The notes: generated by a model not told the origin, from the letters alone. A DNA stretch of 42,859 bases from JBNLBT01 sp050303435 (GCA_050303435.1 JBNLBT010000018.1:1-42859), one strand, 5' to 3'; positions 9,001-22,791 are shown, counted from the stretch's first letter. Translations and numbers: made by a program.

Positions 9001-12000
9001 TCAGGCGATGGAAGACGCCAGGTTGTTGAGTGAGTTCACCGCCACCATCAGGGTGGCGTAATCAAAGCTCTTGTCGTGTCTGATCAGGCGCATCATTTTC
9101 TGGCTGGCGATGAATTCGTCGTTGAATTCCTTGACCCATTTCTGAATGATTTTTTCCGGCTGCGATGAGGTGCCGTAGCGGCGAATCAGTTTTTCCGTGA
9201 GGTTGGCGTGGTGCGCCAGCAGATCGTCGCGCAGGCCGCCGCGGGCGTGCACGTGCCAGTTGTTTTTCACCGGCAGGGATTCCACGGTTTTCTGCAGCCA
9301 CAGCAGCTTCAGTGTGTCACCCAATTGGAAGTACAGATTGGCCACGTCGTTGACGCGCGCCTCGACGCGTTGCGAAGCCGACACCACATCCAGCGCCGGG
9401 CTGTATTGGTTCAGGCAGGCGATCTGTTCCGCCACTTGGCTGGCAAAGCCCTGTTTTTGCAGCGCTTTTTGCTCGCGCAGTTTGCGCGTGGCGTCGGCGT
9501 TGCTGAGGTATTTTTCCAGATTTGCCATGAAGGTTTTGATGCCATTGCGGTGCGCGTCGATGACCGCGCGGATGTCCAGTTCGTGGCCCACGTTGTTGAG
9601 AATCCAGCGCACCGCCTGGCGGATGAATTGCCAGATGGTGATGCGCGCCTGGGTCTGCGCCATGGCATCGACCTTGAGGTCGTGCTGTTCGATGGCGTGC
9701 CACAGCGCGTCGATGTCAAACAGCTCGACGACGACGTAAAACGCTTTGGCGATGGCGCCGGCATTGGCGCTGGTGTCTTCCAGCATGCGTTGCACAAAGG
9801 TCGCGCCCATGTGATCAATGATCTTGCTGGTCACCAGGGTGGCAATGATTGGATTCTTCAGGCGGTGTTGCTGAAAATACTGCGCCTCGGTTTTGCGCAG
9901 CTTGGGCGGGAAGTAATTCACCAGCGTGCGCTCAAACCAGGGGTCATTGATCGCTGCCGAATCAATCAGCTGCTTGTACAGGTCCAGTTTGGAGTACGAC
10001 AGCAACACGCACAATTCCGGCCGCAACAGGCCTTCGCCGTCCTGTTGCCGGCGCTGCAATTCTGAGTCGGAGGGCAAAAACTCCAGTTGCCGGTCCAGCA
10101 GGCCTTTTTGTTCGAACACGCGGATCAAATGCGCCTTGGCACCGATGCGGTCCACGGTGAGTGCTTCCATCATGCTCAACGCCTGGGTTTGCAGGTAATT
10201 GTTGCGCAGCACCAGCGCCGAGACGTTGTCGGTCATGGACGCCAGCAATTTGTTGCGTTCTTTCTCATTCATCAAGCCGTCTTCGGCCATGGCCTTGAGC
10301 AGGATCTTGATGTTGACTTCGTGATCCGAACAGTCCACACCGGCCGAATTGTCAATGAAGTCGGTGTTCACCTTACCGCCTTTGGCGGCGAATTCGATGC
10401 GGCCTTTCTGCGTCATGCCCAGATTGCCGCCTTCGCCGAACACGCGGCATTTAAGCTGTCCACCGTCGACCCGCAACACGTTGTTGGCCGAATCGCCGAC
10501 TTCGGCGTGGCTTTCATCCTGCGCTTTGACGTAGGTGCCGATGCCGCCGTTCCAGATCAGGTCCACTTCCGCCAGCAGAATGCGCTTGATCAGATCCTGC
10601 GGCGGCAGTTCGCTTTCGCGGATGTTGAGCCAGGCTTTGACTTCCGGGGTGATCGGTATGGATTTATCGAAGCGTGAATACACGCCGCCGCCGGATGAAA
10701 TCAGGGCCGTGTTGTAGTCTTCCCAGGTGGAACGCGGCAGATCAAACAGGCGCTTGCGCTCCTTCCAGGTGGCCGCCGCGTCGGGCGTCGGGTCAATGAA
10801 AATGTGCATGTGGTTGAACGCGGCTTTCAGACAGATGTGTTTGGACAGCAGCATGCCGTTGCCGAACACATCGCCCATCATGTCGCCGATGCCGACCACA
10901 GAGAAATCCTCGGACTGGCAGTCCACGCCGAGTTCGCGAAAATGCCGCTTGACCGATTCCCAGGCGCCCTTGGCGGTGATGCCCATGCCTTTGTGATCGT
11001 AGCCGGCCGAACCGCCCGATGCGAAGGCATCGCCAAGCCAGAATCCGTAGTCCAGCGACAGGCTGTTGGCGATGTCGGAAAACGTCGCTGTGCCTTTGTC
11101 AGCGGCCACCACCAGATACGGGTCGTCGCCGTCGCCGCGCACCACCTGCGGTGGCGGCACGATGTCATTGGCCACGATGTTGTCGGTGATGTCCAGCATG
11201 CCGCGAATGAAAGACTGGTAACAGGCCACCACTTCTTTCTGCACCGCTTCTCGGTCGTGTTTCGGTGGCATTTTCTTGACCACAAAACCGCCTTTGGAAC
11301 CGACCGGCACAATGATCGAATTTTTCACGTTCTGCGCCTTCATCAGGCCCAGCACTTCGGTGCGAAAATCTTCATAACGATCCGACCAGCGCAAGCCACC
11401 ACGCGCCACCGGACCCATGCGCAGGTGAATCGCTTCGACGCGGGGCGAATACACAAAAATCTCCCGGTACGGCACCGGCTTGGGCAGAAACGGCAACTGC
11501 CCGGAATCTATTTTCAGCGAGATGTAGTCCTTGAATGCGCCGTCGGCGTCGGTCTGGAAATAATTGCTGCGCAACACCGCGCGCACCGTGTCGACGGTGT
11601 AGCGAATGATTTTGTCTTCGTCCTGCGAACTGACCGAATCCAGCAACGCGCCGATGATGCTGATGATTTTGTTGGTCAGGCGTTCGCGGGAAAACTTGCG
11701 GCTGTTAAAAAAGTTTTCCAGGTTGGACATTTGCAGTTGATTCAGCGACACGTCCAGGTGTTCAATCTGGCGCTGATAGCGGGTTTTCAGATCGGCCAGC
11801 TTGTCTTTAATGGTGGCGTCGTCCAGGCGATCAAAGTCCGGATCAAATTTGAACTTGAACAGTTCAATGACCCAGCGAGAGATGTGTGGATGGTTGATCA
11901 GCGCGCGTTGCAGGTAGGTTTTGCTGTACGGCAAACCGGTCTGCAGCAGGTATTTGATCAACGCGCGCATCAAGGTGATTTCGCGCCAGTCCAGACCGCC

Positions 12001-13944
12001 GTAAATCAACAGTTGATTGAGCTTGTCGCTTTCGGTGCGACCCTTGACGATCTGCTCAAATGCGGCGTGAAAGCGGTCGCGCACCAACGCCAGCTCCAAT
12101 TCACGGCCACCGGCCAGCGCCAGATCCAAATCCTGAATCCAGATGCTTTCTTCGTCGGCAAAACGCAATTCGTAGGGCCGTTCGCTGACCACATGCAAGC
12201 CGAGATTTTCCAGTATGGGCAACACCCGGCTCAAGGGTATGGTGTGTCCATGGCGAAACACTTTGAAGCGGAATTTACCGTCTTCCTGCACCCGCGGACG
12301 ATACAGCGACATGCGCAGATCGCCGTCCTTTTCCAGCCGCGCGGCGTTCTCCACATCAAATGAAGCCACCCACGGAGAAACCTCTTCGGTGTAGGCCAGC
12401 GGAAAGGCGTTGGCAAACCGGTTGGCCAGGGCCTGACCGGTATCAGCGCCGTGTTTTTCCAGCAGGGTGTCTTCCAGTTCATCGCGCCAGTCCTTGATCA
12501 CGTTGGCCACCGCCGATTCAAGCACGTCCACTTCAGGCATGGCCACGTCGGGCCGGTCGACAAACACCATCACGTACAGCCGCGCCAGTTTGCCTTCGTC
12601 AATGGACACGGAAAACTCCACATCGCAGCCGTGCACCGCTTCGCTCAGCAGGTCCTGGATGTGGTGGCGCACGTTGGTGTTGAACTTGTCTCTCGGGATG
12701 TACACCAGGAACGAGAAAAAGCGTCCGAATTTGTCGCGCCGCGGAATGATGTGCGAACTTTTGCGCTCCTCAATGGTGAGGATGTGGTAGATGGTGGCAA
12801 ACAGTTCTTCGCGGTTGGTCTGCAGCAATTCATCGCGTGGCAGCGATTCCAGAATGTGCAAAATGCGTTTGCCGCTGTGCGAATTTTCATCGTATTGGAA
12901 CCGTTGAGAAATCGCCGTGACCTTTTCACTGATGTAGGGAATGTCCCATGGCCGGGTGTTCACCGCCGCCGAGGTGTACAGACCGAAAAAGCGGTGCTCG
13001 GAAACGATCTGTCCATCGGCGTCGGTTTCCAGCACGCCGACGTAATCCAGGTTGCCTTCGCGGTGCACCTGAGAGCGCACATTGGTTTTGCTGATCAGCA
13101 CCAGGTCCGACTGTTTGCCCACCTGATAGCCGCTGACCGGAATGTCGCTGACGTCGTAGTCCTTGTCGGCATCGAACTTGAGGTTAAACAGACCCAGTCC
13201 ACTGTCGGCATCGGCCACCATGCGGCCTTTGACGCGGTCGTATTTGCGGTAGCCGAGGAAGGTGAAATTGTTGTTTTTCAGCCAGCTCAAATAATCCTGT
13301 TGCATGCGGCGTGTGTGGTCGTCTTGCAAATCGCCAATGCGCTTTGAGGCCCGATCCAGGGCTTTGATCATTGGCTGCCAGTCCATCACCACCCGATGCA
13401 CCTGGGACAGCACCTGCTCCAGTTTCTCCTTGATGCGTTTCAGTTTTGCCTTGGTTTTGATGCGATTGACTTCGATGTAAATGATCGATTTGTGCTCCAG
13501 GCCGGATTCATTGGCTTTGACGATGGTGCGTTCGCCATTCTCATGCGTGTCTATGGCCACCACCGGATGCGATATCAGGGCGATGTCCAGGCCCTGGTCG
13601 GCGCAGGCCAGAGTCACCGAATCGACCAGGAAGGGCACGTTCTTGTTGTACAGCTGAATGACGCTGATGCTGGGGTCACTGTAGCCGTGGGTTTCCTCGT
13701 CCGGATTGAACACATTGACGCACAGGCGTTTTGACTTGCAGCCGGCGATGAAGCGGATAAAGTCAAAACTGACGTTTGTCCAATAGCGGTCGTTGTGGTG
13801 CCTGATCTCACTCAGCGACATTTGTTCGAACAGCTGAGCGATCAATTGGTTGGCGCTGTTTTTCGCCGGGTTATCGGATTTCTGGATGAGTCCGCGGATG
13901 CGTTTCAGATGAACCTTGTGTTCCTCGGTGAGCAATGAAAACAT
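9001..13944 (-). CDS. gdhB: NAD-specific glutamate dehydrogenase, large 180-kDa class
   Basis: Catabolic enzyme that oxidatively deaminates glutamate to 2-oxoglutarate and ammonia with NAD+. The product is about 1647 residues, typical of the large class first described in Streptomyces and Pseudomonas. Long N-terminal regulatory regions precede the catalytic core, which shows GPVARGGLRWSDRYEDFRTE near residue 845-865 and PVGSKGGFVVKK shortly after, carrying the catalytic lysine region, followed by a dinucleotide-binding half. I place the start at 13944 because GGGAAG lies 7 bases upstream; the frame stays open to 14016, which would add 24 residues. It is divergent from the ArsR-methyltransferase gene. 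Confidence 0.96.
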   Translation of the reverse strand: MFSLLTEEHKVHLKRIRGLIQKSDNPAKNSANQLIAQLFEQMSLSEIRHHNDRYWTNVSFDFIRFIAGCKSKRLCVNVFNPDEETHGYSDPSISVIQLYNKNVPFLVDSVTLACADQGLDIALISHPVVAIDTHENGERTIVKANESGLEHKSIIYIEVNRIKTKAKLKRIKEKLEQVLSQVHRVVMDWQPMIKALDRASKRIGDLQDDHTRRMQQDYLSWLKNNNFTFLGYRKYDRVKGRMVADADSGLGLFNLKFDADKDYDVSDIPVSGYQVGKQSDLVLISKTNVRSQVHREGNLDYVGVLETDADGQIVSEHRFFGLYTSAAVNTRPWDIPYISEKVTAISQRFQYDENSHSGKRILHILESLPRDELLQTNREELFATIYHILTIEERKSSHIIPRRDKFGRFFSFLVYIPRDKFNTNVRHHIQDLLSEAVHGCDVEFSVSIDEGKLARLYVMVFVDRPDVAMPEVDVLESAVANVIKDWRDELEDTLLEKHGADTGQALANRFANAFPLAYTEEVSPWVASFDVENAARLEKDGDLRMSLYRPRVQEDGKFRFKVFRHGHTIPLSRVLPILENLGLHVVSERPYELRFADEESIWIQDLDLALAGGRELELALVRDRFHAAFEQIVKGRTESDKLNQLLIYGGLDWREITLMRALIKYLLQTGLPYSKTYLQRALINHPHISRWVIELFKFKFDPDFDRLDDATIKDKLADLKTRYQRQIEHLDVSLNQLQMSNLENFFNSRKFSRERLTNKIISIIGALLDSVSSQDEDKIIRYTVDTVRAVLRSNYFQTDADGAFKDYISLKIDSGQLPFLPKPVPYREIFVYSPRVEAIHLRMGPVARGGLRWSDRYEDFRTEVLGLMKAQNVKNSIIVPVGSKGGFVVKKMPPKHDREAVQKEVVACYQSFIRGMLDITDNIVANDIVPPPQVVRGDGDDPYLVVAADKGTATFSDIANSLSLDYGFWLGDAFASGGSAGYDHKGMGITAKGAWESVKRHFRELGVDCQSEDFSVVGIGDMMGDVFGNGMLLSKHICLKAAFNHMHIFIDPTPDAAATWKERKRLFDLPRSTWEDYNTALISSGGGVYSRFDKSIPITPEVKAWLNIRESELPPQDLIKRILLAEVDLIWNGGIGTYVKAQDESHAEVGDSANNVLRVDGGQLKCRVFGEGGNLGMTQKGRIEFAAKGGKVNTDFIDNSAGVDCSDHEVNIKILLKAMAEDGLMNEKERNKLLASMTDNVSALVLRNNYLQTQALSMMEALTVDRIGAKAHLIRVFEQKGLLDRQLEFLPSDSELQRRQQDGEGLLRPELCVLLSYSKLDLYKQLIDSAAINDPWFERTLVNYFPPKLRKTEAQYFQQHRLKNPIIATLVTSKIIDHMGATFVQRMLEDTSANAGAIAKAFYVVVELFDIDALWHAIEQHDLKVDAMAQTQARITIWQFIRQAVRWILNNVGHELDIRAVIDAHRNGIKTFMANLEKYLSNADATRKLREQKALQKQGFASQVAEQIACLNQYSPALDVVSASQRVEARVNDVANLYFQLGDTLKLLWLQKTVESLPVKNNWHVHARGGLRDDLLAHHANLTEKLIRRYGTSSQPEKIIQKWVKEFNDEFIASQKMMRLIRHDKSFDYATLMVAVNSLNNLASSIA

Positions 13945-14083
13945 GAATATTCTTCCCAATGGAAAATCAACTTTTAATCGTTGTTTTGTGAATTTCGGCT
14001 GCGTCAAATCTGGCAAACAATCGGGTGTGAATTTTAACCAGTTCCGCCAGCAAAACCCAGCAATAATTTATCTCGATTTGCGC

Positions 14084-14145
14084 TTGACCTTTGACCGCGA
14101 TGGGATAAAATCCGATATATCCATTAATTCGAATAAAGAGATATA
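14084..14145 (+). promoter_or_regulatory. Promoter and candidate operator of the ArsR-methyltransferase/metH operon
   Basis: -35 TTGACC at 14084-14089, 16-bp spacer, -10 TAAAAT at 14106-14111, expected +1 near 14118. Over the start site lies the palindrome GATATATC (14114-14121); a half copy GATATA recurs at 14140-14145 just before the ATG, with the palindrome ATTCGAAT in between. ArsR-family proteins bind such AT-rich inverted repeats, so this is a good candidate autoregulatory site; the binding itself is inferred. Confidence 0.6.
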
Positions 14146-15062
14146 ATGAGTCTCAATGAGCTGTTCAAAACCCTCTCGGACGAAACCCGCATTCGCTTGC
14201 TGCTGTTGCTGGACGAACAGGAACTGACGGTGGCGGAACTCGCCGCCATCACCCGGCTGGCGCAACCGCGGGTGTCCACGCACCTGGCGCAACTGAAAAA
14301 ACTCAAACTGGTGCTGGTGCGCAAAGAAGGCGTGTGCAACTACCACCGCATCAATCGGGAACATCTTGAATCCGAATATACGGGGTTTTGGCCGCTGCTG
14401 CAATCCAGCTACGCTGAACAGCCCCTGGCGCAACAGGACCGCAAACGCCTGCAACAGGTGCTGCAAGAACAGGCCGCCAGCAACAACTGGTTTGATCAGG
14501 TGGCCGGAGACATGGAACGCCACTACTCGCCGGGGCGCACCTGGGAAACCACCGCGCGGGCCTTGAGTCGACTGGTGCGACTGGGCGATGTGCTGGACAT
14601 CGGCTCGGGCGACGGTGTGCTGGCCGAACTTTTGGCCGACCAATGCCACCAATACACCTGCCTGGATTGTTCCGAGCGCATCATCGACGCCGCGCGCCAG
14701 CGCCTGGCGGCGCATCAGAACATCCGCTATGAGGTCAGTGACATGCACGCCCTGCCCTTTGCTGACAACGCCTTTGACCAGGTGCTGCTGCTGCACACGC
14801 TGACCTATTCAGAACAGCCCGGGCTCGCCCTGCAAGAGGCCCATCGGGTGTGCAAACCGGGCGGCAAACTGCTGCTGTCCACCTTATTAAAGCACGCGCA
14901 CGAATCGGTGGTCCATGAATACGGTCACGTCAATCTGGGGTTTGACATTGAACGCCTGCATCGCCTGTGTCGCGAAGCCGGTTTCAGCCAGTGCCATGCC
15001 GAAGTGGTGTCGCAGGAACAGAAGAAGCCGCATTTTAAAATCCTGCGCGCTGTGGCGGTCAA

Positions 15063-15066
<4 letters not shown>
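14146..15066 (+). CDS. ArsR-type HTH regulator fused to a SAM-dependent methyltransferase domain (SahR-like)
   Basis: A 306-residue two-domain protein. Residues 1 to about 90 are an ArsR winged helix (LSDETRIRLLLLL, then ITRLAQPRVSTHLAQLKKLKLV). After a linker, residues from about 135 form a class I methyltransferase fold with motif I DIGSGDG at 151-157, a motif with SDMHALPFADNAFDQVLLLH, and CKPGGKLLL. The C-terminal domain probably binds S-adenosylmethionine or S-adenosylhomocysteine as effector. SahR, an ArsR-type regulator of methionine-cycle genes in Proteobacteria, has this plan. Its stop overlaps the metH start as ATGA, which ties it to methionine synthesis. No ArsR metal-site cysteine pair is seen. 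It might also act as an enzyme; that is open. Confidence 0.9.
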
Positions 15067-18701
<3,635 letters not shown>

Positions 18702-18743
18702 GCCGGTGCGGCGCCTGGCGTTCGCACCAACACGAGGAGACAC

Positions 18744-19334
18744 ATGGCACACATCTATTCCATCGACGGCGTTCGACCGGTGATTCACCCCAGCAGTTTC
18801 ATCCATCCCAGCGCCAGCATCATTGGCCAGGTGGTCATTGGCCGGCACTGCTACATCGGCCCGCACGCCTCCCTGCGCGGCGATTACGGCGAGATTCGCC
18901 TGGCCGATGGGGTGAATTTCCAGGACGGCTGCGTGGCCCACGGCTTTCCCGAGGGACTCACCGAAGTGCAGGAGAACGGACACATCAGTCACGGCGCGGT
19001 GCTGCACGGCTGCGTGATTGAACGCGACTGCATGATCGGCATCCAGGCGGTGATCATGGACCGCGCACGCATCGGTGCCGAATCCATGGTGGCGGCCTTG
19101 AGTTACGTGAGGCCGGGCACCGAGGTGCCACCGCGTTCAATCGTGGCCGGATCGCCGGCAGAAATCAAACGCGCGGTCAAGGACGAGGAAATGCATTGGA
19201 AAAAACAGGGCACCGCCATCTATCAGCAATTGACGCGGCGTTGCCTGGAGTCATTCAAAGCCTGTGAGCCGCTGCGCGAAGAAACCCAGCAAAACGCGCA
19301 ACTCAAAGTGGACTCGTTCAAACCACTCAAATGA
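18744..19334 (+). CDS. PaaY-type left-handed beta-helix protein (gamma-carbonic-anhydrase fold)
   Basis: A 196-residue hexapeptide-repeat protein closely resembling PaaY/CaiE: IHPSASIIGQVVIG, then PHASLRGDYG, FQDGCVAHGFPE, GHISHGAVLHGC and a C-terminal helix with WKKQGTAIYQQL. His66, His83 and His88, together with Arg45, Asp47 and Gln60, sit where gamma-class enzymes hold their metal. PaaY of the phenylacetate pathway is reported to act as a thioesterase on stalled CoA adducts, but no other paa gene is in this window, so the substrate is open. The start has a strong GAGGAG site. It lies 42 bp after metH on the same strand. Confidence 0.88.
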   Translation: MAHIYSIDGVRPVIHPSSFIHPSASIIGQVVIGRHCYIGPHASLRGDYGEIRLADGVNFQDGCVAHGFPEGLTEVQENGHISHGAVLHGCVIERDCMIGIQAVIMDRARIGAESMVAALSYVRPGTEVPPRSIVAGSPAEIKRAVKDEEMHWKKQGTAIYQQLTRRCLESFKACEPLREETQQNAQLKVDSFKPLK

Positions 19335-19352
19335 ACACCGGCGCGGCGCCGC

Positions 19353-20078
19353 TCACGCAGCAAACACTTCCTGCAGAAACGCCTCGATCAACACGTCGCT
19401 GCGACGCGCCGCAGCGGCCTGATACACCGTGCCAGCCTCTGGATCGTTGGCTTGCGGGTTGGTGAAGGCGTGCATGGCGCCGCCGAAATCGTGTTTTTGC
19501 CAGTCGCAAGCGGCCGCGTCCATTTCGGCTTTCAGGGCCAGCCATTGCGCATCACTGACCATGGGGTCGTCGGCGCCGTGCAACAACAACACCTTGGCAC
19601 GCCAGGCCGGGTTGTTGAGGTTGTCTGCCGGCAGCATTAAACCGTGCACACTGATCACCCCGCCCACCCGGTCATTGACGCGCGCCAGATCCTGCACACA
19701 CAAGCCGCCAAAACAATAGCCCATCGCCGCGCTGCGGTTGCGATCGACCACCGGCAGCGACAACGCCGCATTGAACCCGGCATCAACGCGCCCCTGCAGC
19801 AAGGCGCGGTCGTCAATAAATGGTTGCATCAATGCAGCGCACGCATCGGCATCCGCCCCGGTGCGCCCTGCCCCGTACATGTCAATGGCCACCGCGGCCA
19901 GACCCTGACGGGCCATGCGACGGGCCACGTCGTCGACAAACACCACGCGCCCGGACCACATGTGCACAATCAGCAGCAAAGGACATGACGCTGCGGCGGC
20001 GTTCTCGGGCCAGGCAGCAAAAGCCAGGCATTCGGTCTCGCCGTGGTTGTACTTCAGGGTGGACTCATGGATGTTCAT
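19353..20078 (-). CDS. Dienelactone hydrolase family protein
   Basis: A 241-residue alpha/beta hydrolase with the DLH triad: nucleophile Cys122 in MGYCFGG, Asp170 or Asp171 in HGADDPMV and His203 in GAMHAF. The oxyanion-side segment and the YGAGRTGAD region fit the family. Homologues hydrolyse dienelactones or other small esters; nothing nearby indicates an aromatic degradation route, so the substrate is unknown. Its first 14 bp overlap the end of the amidohydrolase gene, suggesting coupled translation. No signal peptide, so cytoplasmic. Confidence 0.9.
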   Translation of the reverse strand: MNIHESTLKYNHGETECLAFAAWPENAAAASCPLLLIVHMWSGRVVFVDDVARRMARQGLAAVAIDMYGAGRTGADADACAALMQPFIDDRALLQGRVDAGFNAALSLPVVDRNRSAAMGYCFGGLCVQDLARVNDRVGGVISVHGLMLPADNLNNPAWRAKVLLLHGADDPMVSDAQWLALKAEMDAAACDWQKHDFGGAMHAFTNPQANDPEAGTVYQAAAARRSDVLIEAFLQEVFAA

Positions 20079-21354
20079 GCTTGATCACCTGGCCGTTCTT
20101 GATCACAGTCTGCACGGATTCCATGCGGCGAATGTCCTGCAAGGGATCGGCGCTGACCGCCACCAGATCGGCAAAATAGCCGCTTTTCACTTGCCCCAGA
20201 TGCGCTTCCTGACCCAGCAATCGGGCCGCCATCAGTGTGGCCGCCTGCAAGGCTTCGGCCGGCCGCATGCCGTGGTCCACCATGATGCCGAATTCCTTGG
20301 CGTTGTGGCCGTGCGCGGACACCCCGCTGTCGGTGCCGAAAGCGATGTTGACGCCGGCTTTATGGGCGCGCGCGAACGAACCGGCGATGATGGGTCCGAT
20401 GGTGGCCGCCTTGCCTTGCACCACCGGCGGGAAAAACCCGTCCACCGCGGCTTTATCGGTGACCCACTGACCGGCCACCAGGGTCGGCACCAGATAGGTG
20501 CCGTGGCGTTTCATGAGGCGGATGATCTCTTCGTCCAGATAGGTGCCGTGCTCAATGCTGGCCACGCCAGCGAGGATCGCCCGCTTCATGCCCTCCTTGC
20601 CGTGCGCGTGCGCGGTCACTTTGAAACCGTAATCGCGTGCCGTGTCGACAATGGCTTTCAGCTCATCGTCAAAAAATTGCGCGTTGTCGCCACTGCTCGC
20701 TTGTGACAAGACGCCACCGGTGGCGGTGATTTTGATCAAATCGGCGCCGTCCTGATAGCGTTTGCGCACCGCCTGCCGGGCCTCGGCCACGCCATTGACC
20801 ACTCCATATTTCGGTCCCGGCATGGGCAACAGTCCAGCGCGCACGCCATTGGTCGGATCGGCGTGTCCGCCGGTGGTGCCGATGGCTTTGGCGGCAGTGA
20901 AAATGCGCGGGCCGGTGACCCAGCCTTTGTCAATGGCCTTGCGCAGGGACACCGTGATGTTGTCCGAGTCGCCCAGGTCGCGCACGGTGGTGAAACCGGC
21001 CTCCAGTGTGCGCCGGGCAAACACCGTGGCCTGCAACACCAGATCGGCCGGGTTCATCTGAAACCCCTGCAGATAGATCATCGGATTGAACTCTTGCGAC
21101 AGGTGCGTGTGCATGTCCATCAGTCCCGGCAGACACCAGGCTGCGGACAAATCCACGTCGACCGGATCGCCGCTGCGGTGGGCCCGCACCTCGCTGAAGC
21201 GGCCATCATCCCCTGTTGAAATCCATTGATTGGCTTTGAATTCGCCGGCCTCTGAATCAAACAGCTGGCCGCAGTGTATGTTCAGTGCCTGACTTTGACC
21301 GACCACCAAAAGGGCCGTGAACAAACAGAATAAGCGTGTTTTTGTGTGGTGCAT
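20065..21354 (-). CDS. Exported amidohydrolase, imidazolonepropionase-like
   Basis: A 429-residue metal-dependent hydrolase with an N-terminal signal peptide (hydrophobic residues 9-20, likely cleavage near SQA-LN). Metal-site residues are all visible: H82 and H84 in MDMHTHLSQ, a lysine at 207 in ADLIKITATGG that would be carbamylated, H248 and H250 in TAHAHG, H268 in SIEHGTYLD and D341 in FGTDSG. Members of this exported group include Xaa-Pro dipeptidases and acyl-peptide or amide hydrolases. The 14-bp overlap with the dienelactone hydrolase suggests a shared pathway. Cytoplasmic cyclase-type roles are unlikely given the signal peptide. Confidence 0.92.
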   Translation of the reverse strand: MHHTKTRLFCLFTALLVVGQSQALNIHCGQLFDSEAGEFKANQWISTGDDGRFSEVRAHRSGDPVDVDLSAAWCLPGLMDMHTHLSQEFNPMIYLQGFQMNPADLVLQATVFARRTLEAGFTTVRDLGDSDNITVSLRKAIDKGWVTGPRIFTAAKAIGTTGGHADPTNGVRAGLLPMPGPKYGVVNGVAEARQAVRKRYQDGADLIKITATGGVLSQASSGDNAQFFDDELKAIVDTARDYGFKVTAHAHGKEGMKRAILAGVASIEHGTYLDEEIIRLMKRHGTYLVPTLVAGQWVTDKAAVDGFFPPVVQGKAATIGPIIAGSFARAHKAGVNIAFGTDSGVSAHGHNAKEFGIMVDHGMRPAEALQAATLMAARLLGQEAHLGQVKSGYFADLVAVSADPLQDIRRMESVQTVIKNGQVIKHEHP

Positions 21355-21483
21355 GATGATCTCCGCTGCAATGGGTGCGATGCCGGCATCGCGTTGTTTT
21401 CTTCACAACCCGATGAACCGGGCCGTGGCTGTTTCACCGGTGCGCAAGCGCCCGGATGTGAGAGTTGATGCCGGACTGATGGG

Positions 21484-22791
21484 TCAGTCCGCACGCATCA
21501 GGGTTTCAATTTCATGCACCGATTTGACCGCCCGGTCACTCAAGATGCTGTGGCCATTGGCAGTCACCGCCACGTCGTCTTCTATGCGAATACCCAGGCC
21601 TTTCCAGTGCGCCTTGACCTTGGCTTCGGGATCGATGTATATGCCGGGCTCTACGGTCATCACCATGCCGGGCTCCAGTTCCACCCACAGTTTATCGACC
21701 TTGTAGTCACCGCAATCGTGCACGTCCAGCCCCAGCCAGTGACCAGTCATGTGCATGTAGTATTGCGCGTAGGTTTTCTCTTCCATCACCTGATCAATGT
21801 CGCCCTTGAGTATTTTCAGATCCAACAGCCCCTGGGCAATGGCGCGCGCCGCCGCGTCGTGGGGGTCGTTCCAGTGTTTGCCCGGCCGCACTTGTTCTAT
21901 GGCGGCCTGCTGGGCACCGAGCACCACTTCATACAAATCACGCTGCGGGCCGGAAAAACGCCCGTTGACGGGATAGGTGCGGGTGATGTCGGAAGCGTAA
22001 TGGTCGTATTCAGCGCCGGCGTCGACCAGCACCAGATCGCCGTCCTGCATGACGCGGTCGTTGTTGATGTGATGCAAAATACAGGCGTTCGGACCGGAGC
22101 CCACAATCGGCAGGTAACTCGGCTCGGATTGCCGGGCAATCACGCGTTGCATGAATTCGGCGTGCAGGTCGTATTCACCCAGACCCGGACGGCAACGGCG
22201 CATCATGGCGGTGTGGGCTTCGGCGGCGATGTCGGCGGCTTTTTTCATGCACTTGATTTCCGCCGGACTTTTGTACAAACGCATGTCGTGCAAAAGGTGC
22301 TGCAGCGAACCAAATTCTTCCGGGGCGCGGGATTTTTCGCCCTTGCGGTGTTTGACCGACTTGGTCCAGCGACTCACCTGTTGATCAAACACGGTGTCCT
22401 CGCCCATCATGAAATACACCTTTTCCCGGTCGAGCATCAATTCCGGCAGGCGTTGATCGATTTCGTTGATCGAATAGGCGCTGTCAAAGGCCAGCCGCTC
22501 CACCACACCGGCGGTGCCCAGCATCGGGCCATCCCAAATGACTTTTTTGCGGTCGTATTCGCGACAGAACATCACCTCGTCCCCGCAATCACTGCCCGGA
22601 CACAGCACCAGCAAGGCCTCGGGCTCACGAAATCCGCTGAGATAGTAAAAGTCGCTGTCCTGGCGATAACGGTAGTGGGCATCGCCGTTGCGCAGATATT
22701 CCGGGCGCGCACGAATGATGGCGATGGCGGAATCGCCAATCATGCGCAGAATTTGTTTGCGGCGTTTCTTGAACTCCCTCGATTTGATCAT
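21484..22791 (-). CDS. pepP: Xaa-Pro aminopeptidase (PepP)
   Basis: Removes an N-terminal residue preceding proline; cytoplasmic dimetal enzyme. From the ATG at 22791 it has 435 residues against 441 in E. coli and begins like that protein (SREFKKRRKQIL). The N-terminal AMP_N domain contains YRYRQDSDFYYLSGF. The M24 catalytic domain carries the pita-bread ligands: VDAGAEYDHYASDITRTYP (two Asp), HMTGHWLGLDVHD (His), TVEPGIYI (Glu) and IRIEDDV (Glu). The frame opens 16 codons further up, but a likely -10 at 22824-22829 favours the shorter form. In E. coli pepP sits with ubiH/ubiI; here those genes are absent. Confidence 0.95.
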   Translation of the reverse strand: MIKSREFKKRRKQILRMIGDSAIAIIRARPEYLRNGDAHYRYRQDSDFYYLSGFREPEALLVLCPGSDCGDEVMFCREYDRKKVIWDGPMLGTAGVVERLAFDSAYSINEIDQRLPELMLDREKVYFMMGEDTVFDQQVSRWTKSVKHRKGEKSRAPEEFGSLQHLLHDMRLYKSPAEIKCMKKAADIAAEAHTAMMRRCRPGLGEYDLHAEFMQRVIARQSEPSYLPIVGSGPNACILHHINNDRVMQDGDLVLVDAGAEYDHYASDITRTYPVNGRFSGPQRDLYEVVLGAQQAAIEQVRPGKHWNDPHDAAARAIAQGLLDLKILKGDIDQVMEEKTYAQYYMHMTGHWLGLDVHDCGDYKVDKLWVELEPGMVMTVEPGIYIDPEAKVKAHWKGLGIRIEDDVAVTANGHSILSDRAVKSVHEIETLMRAD

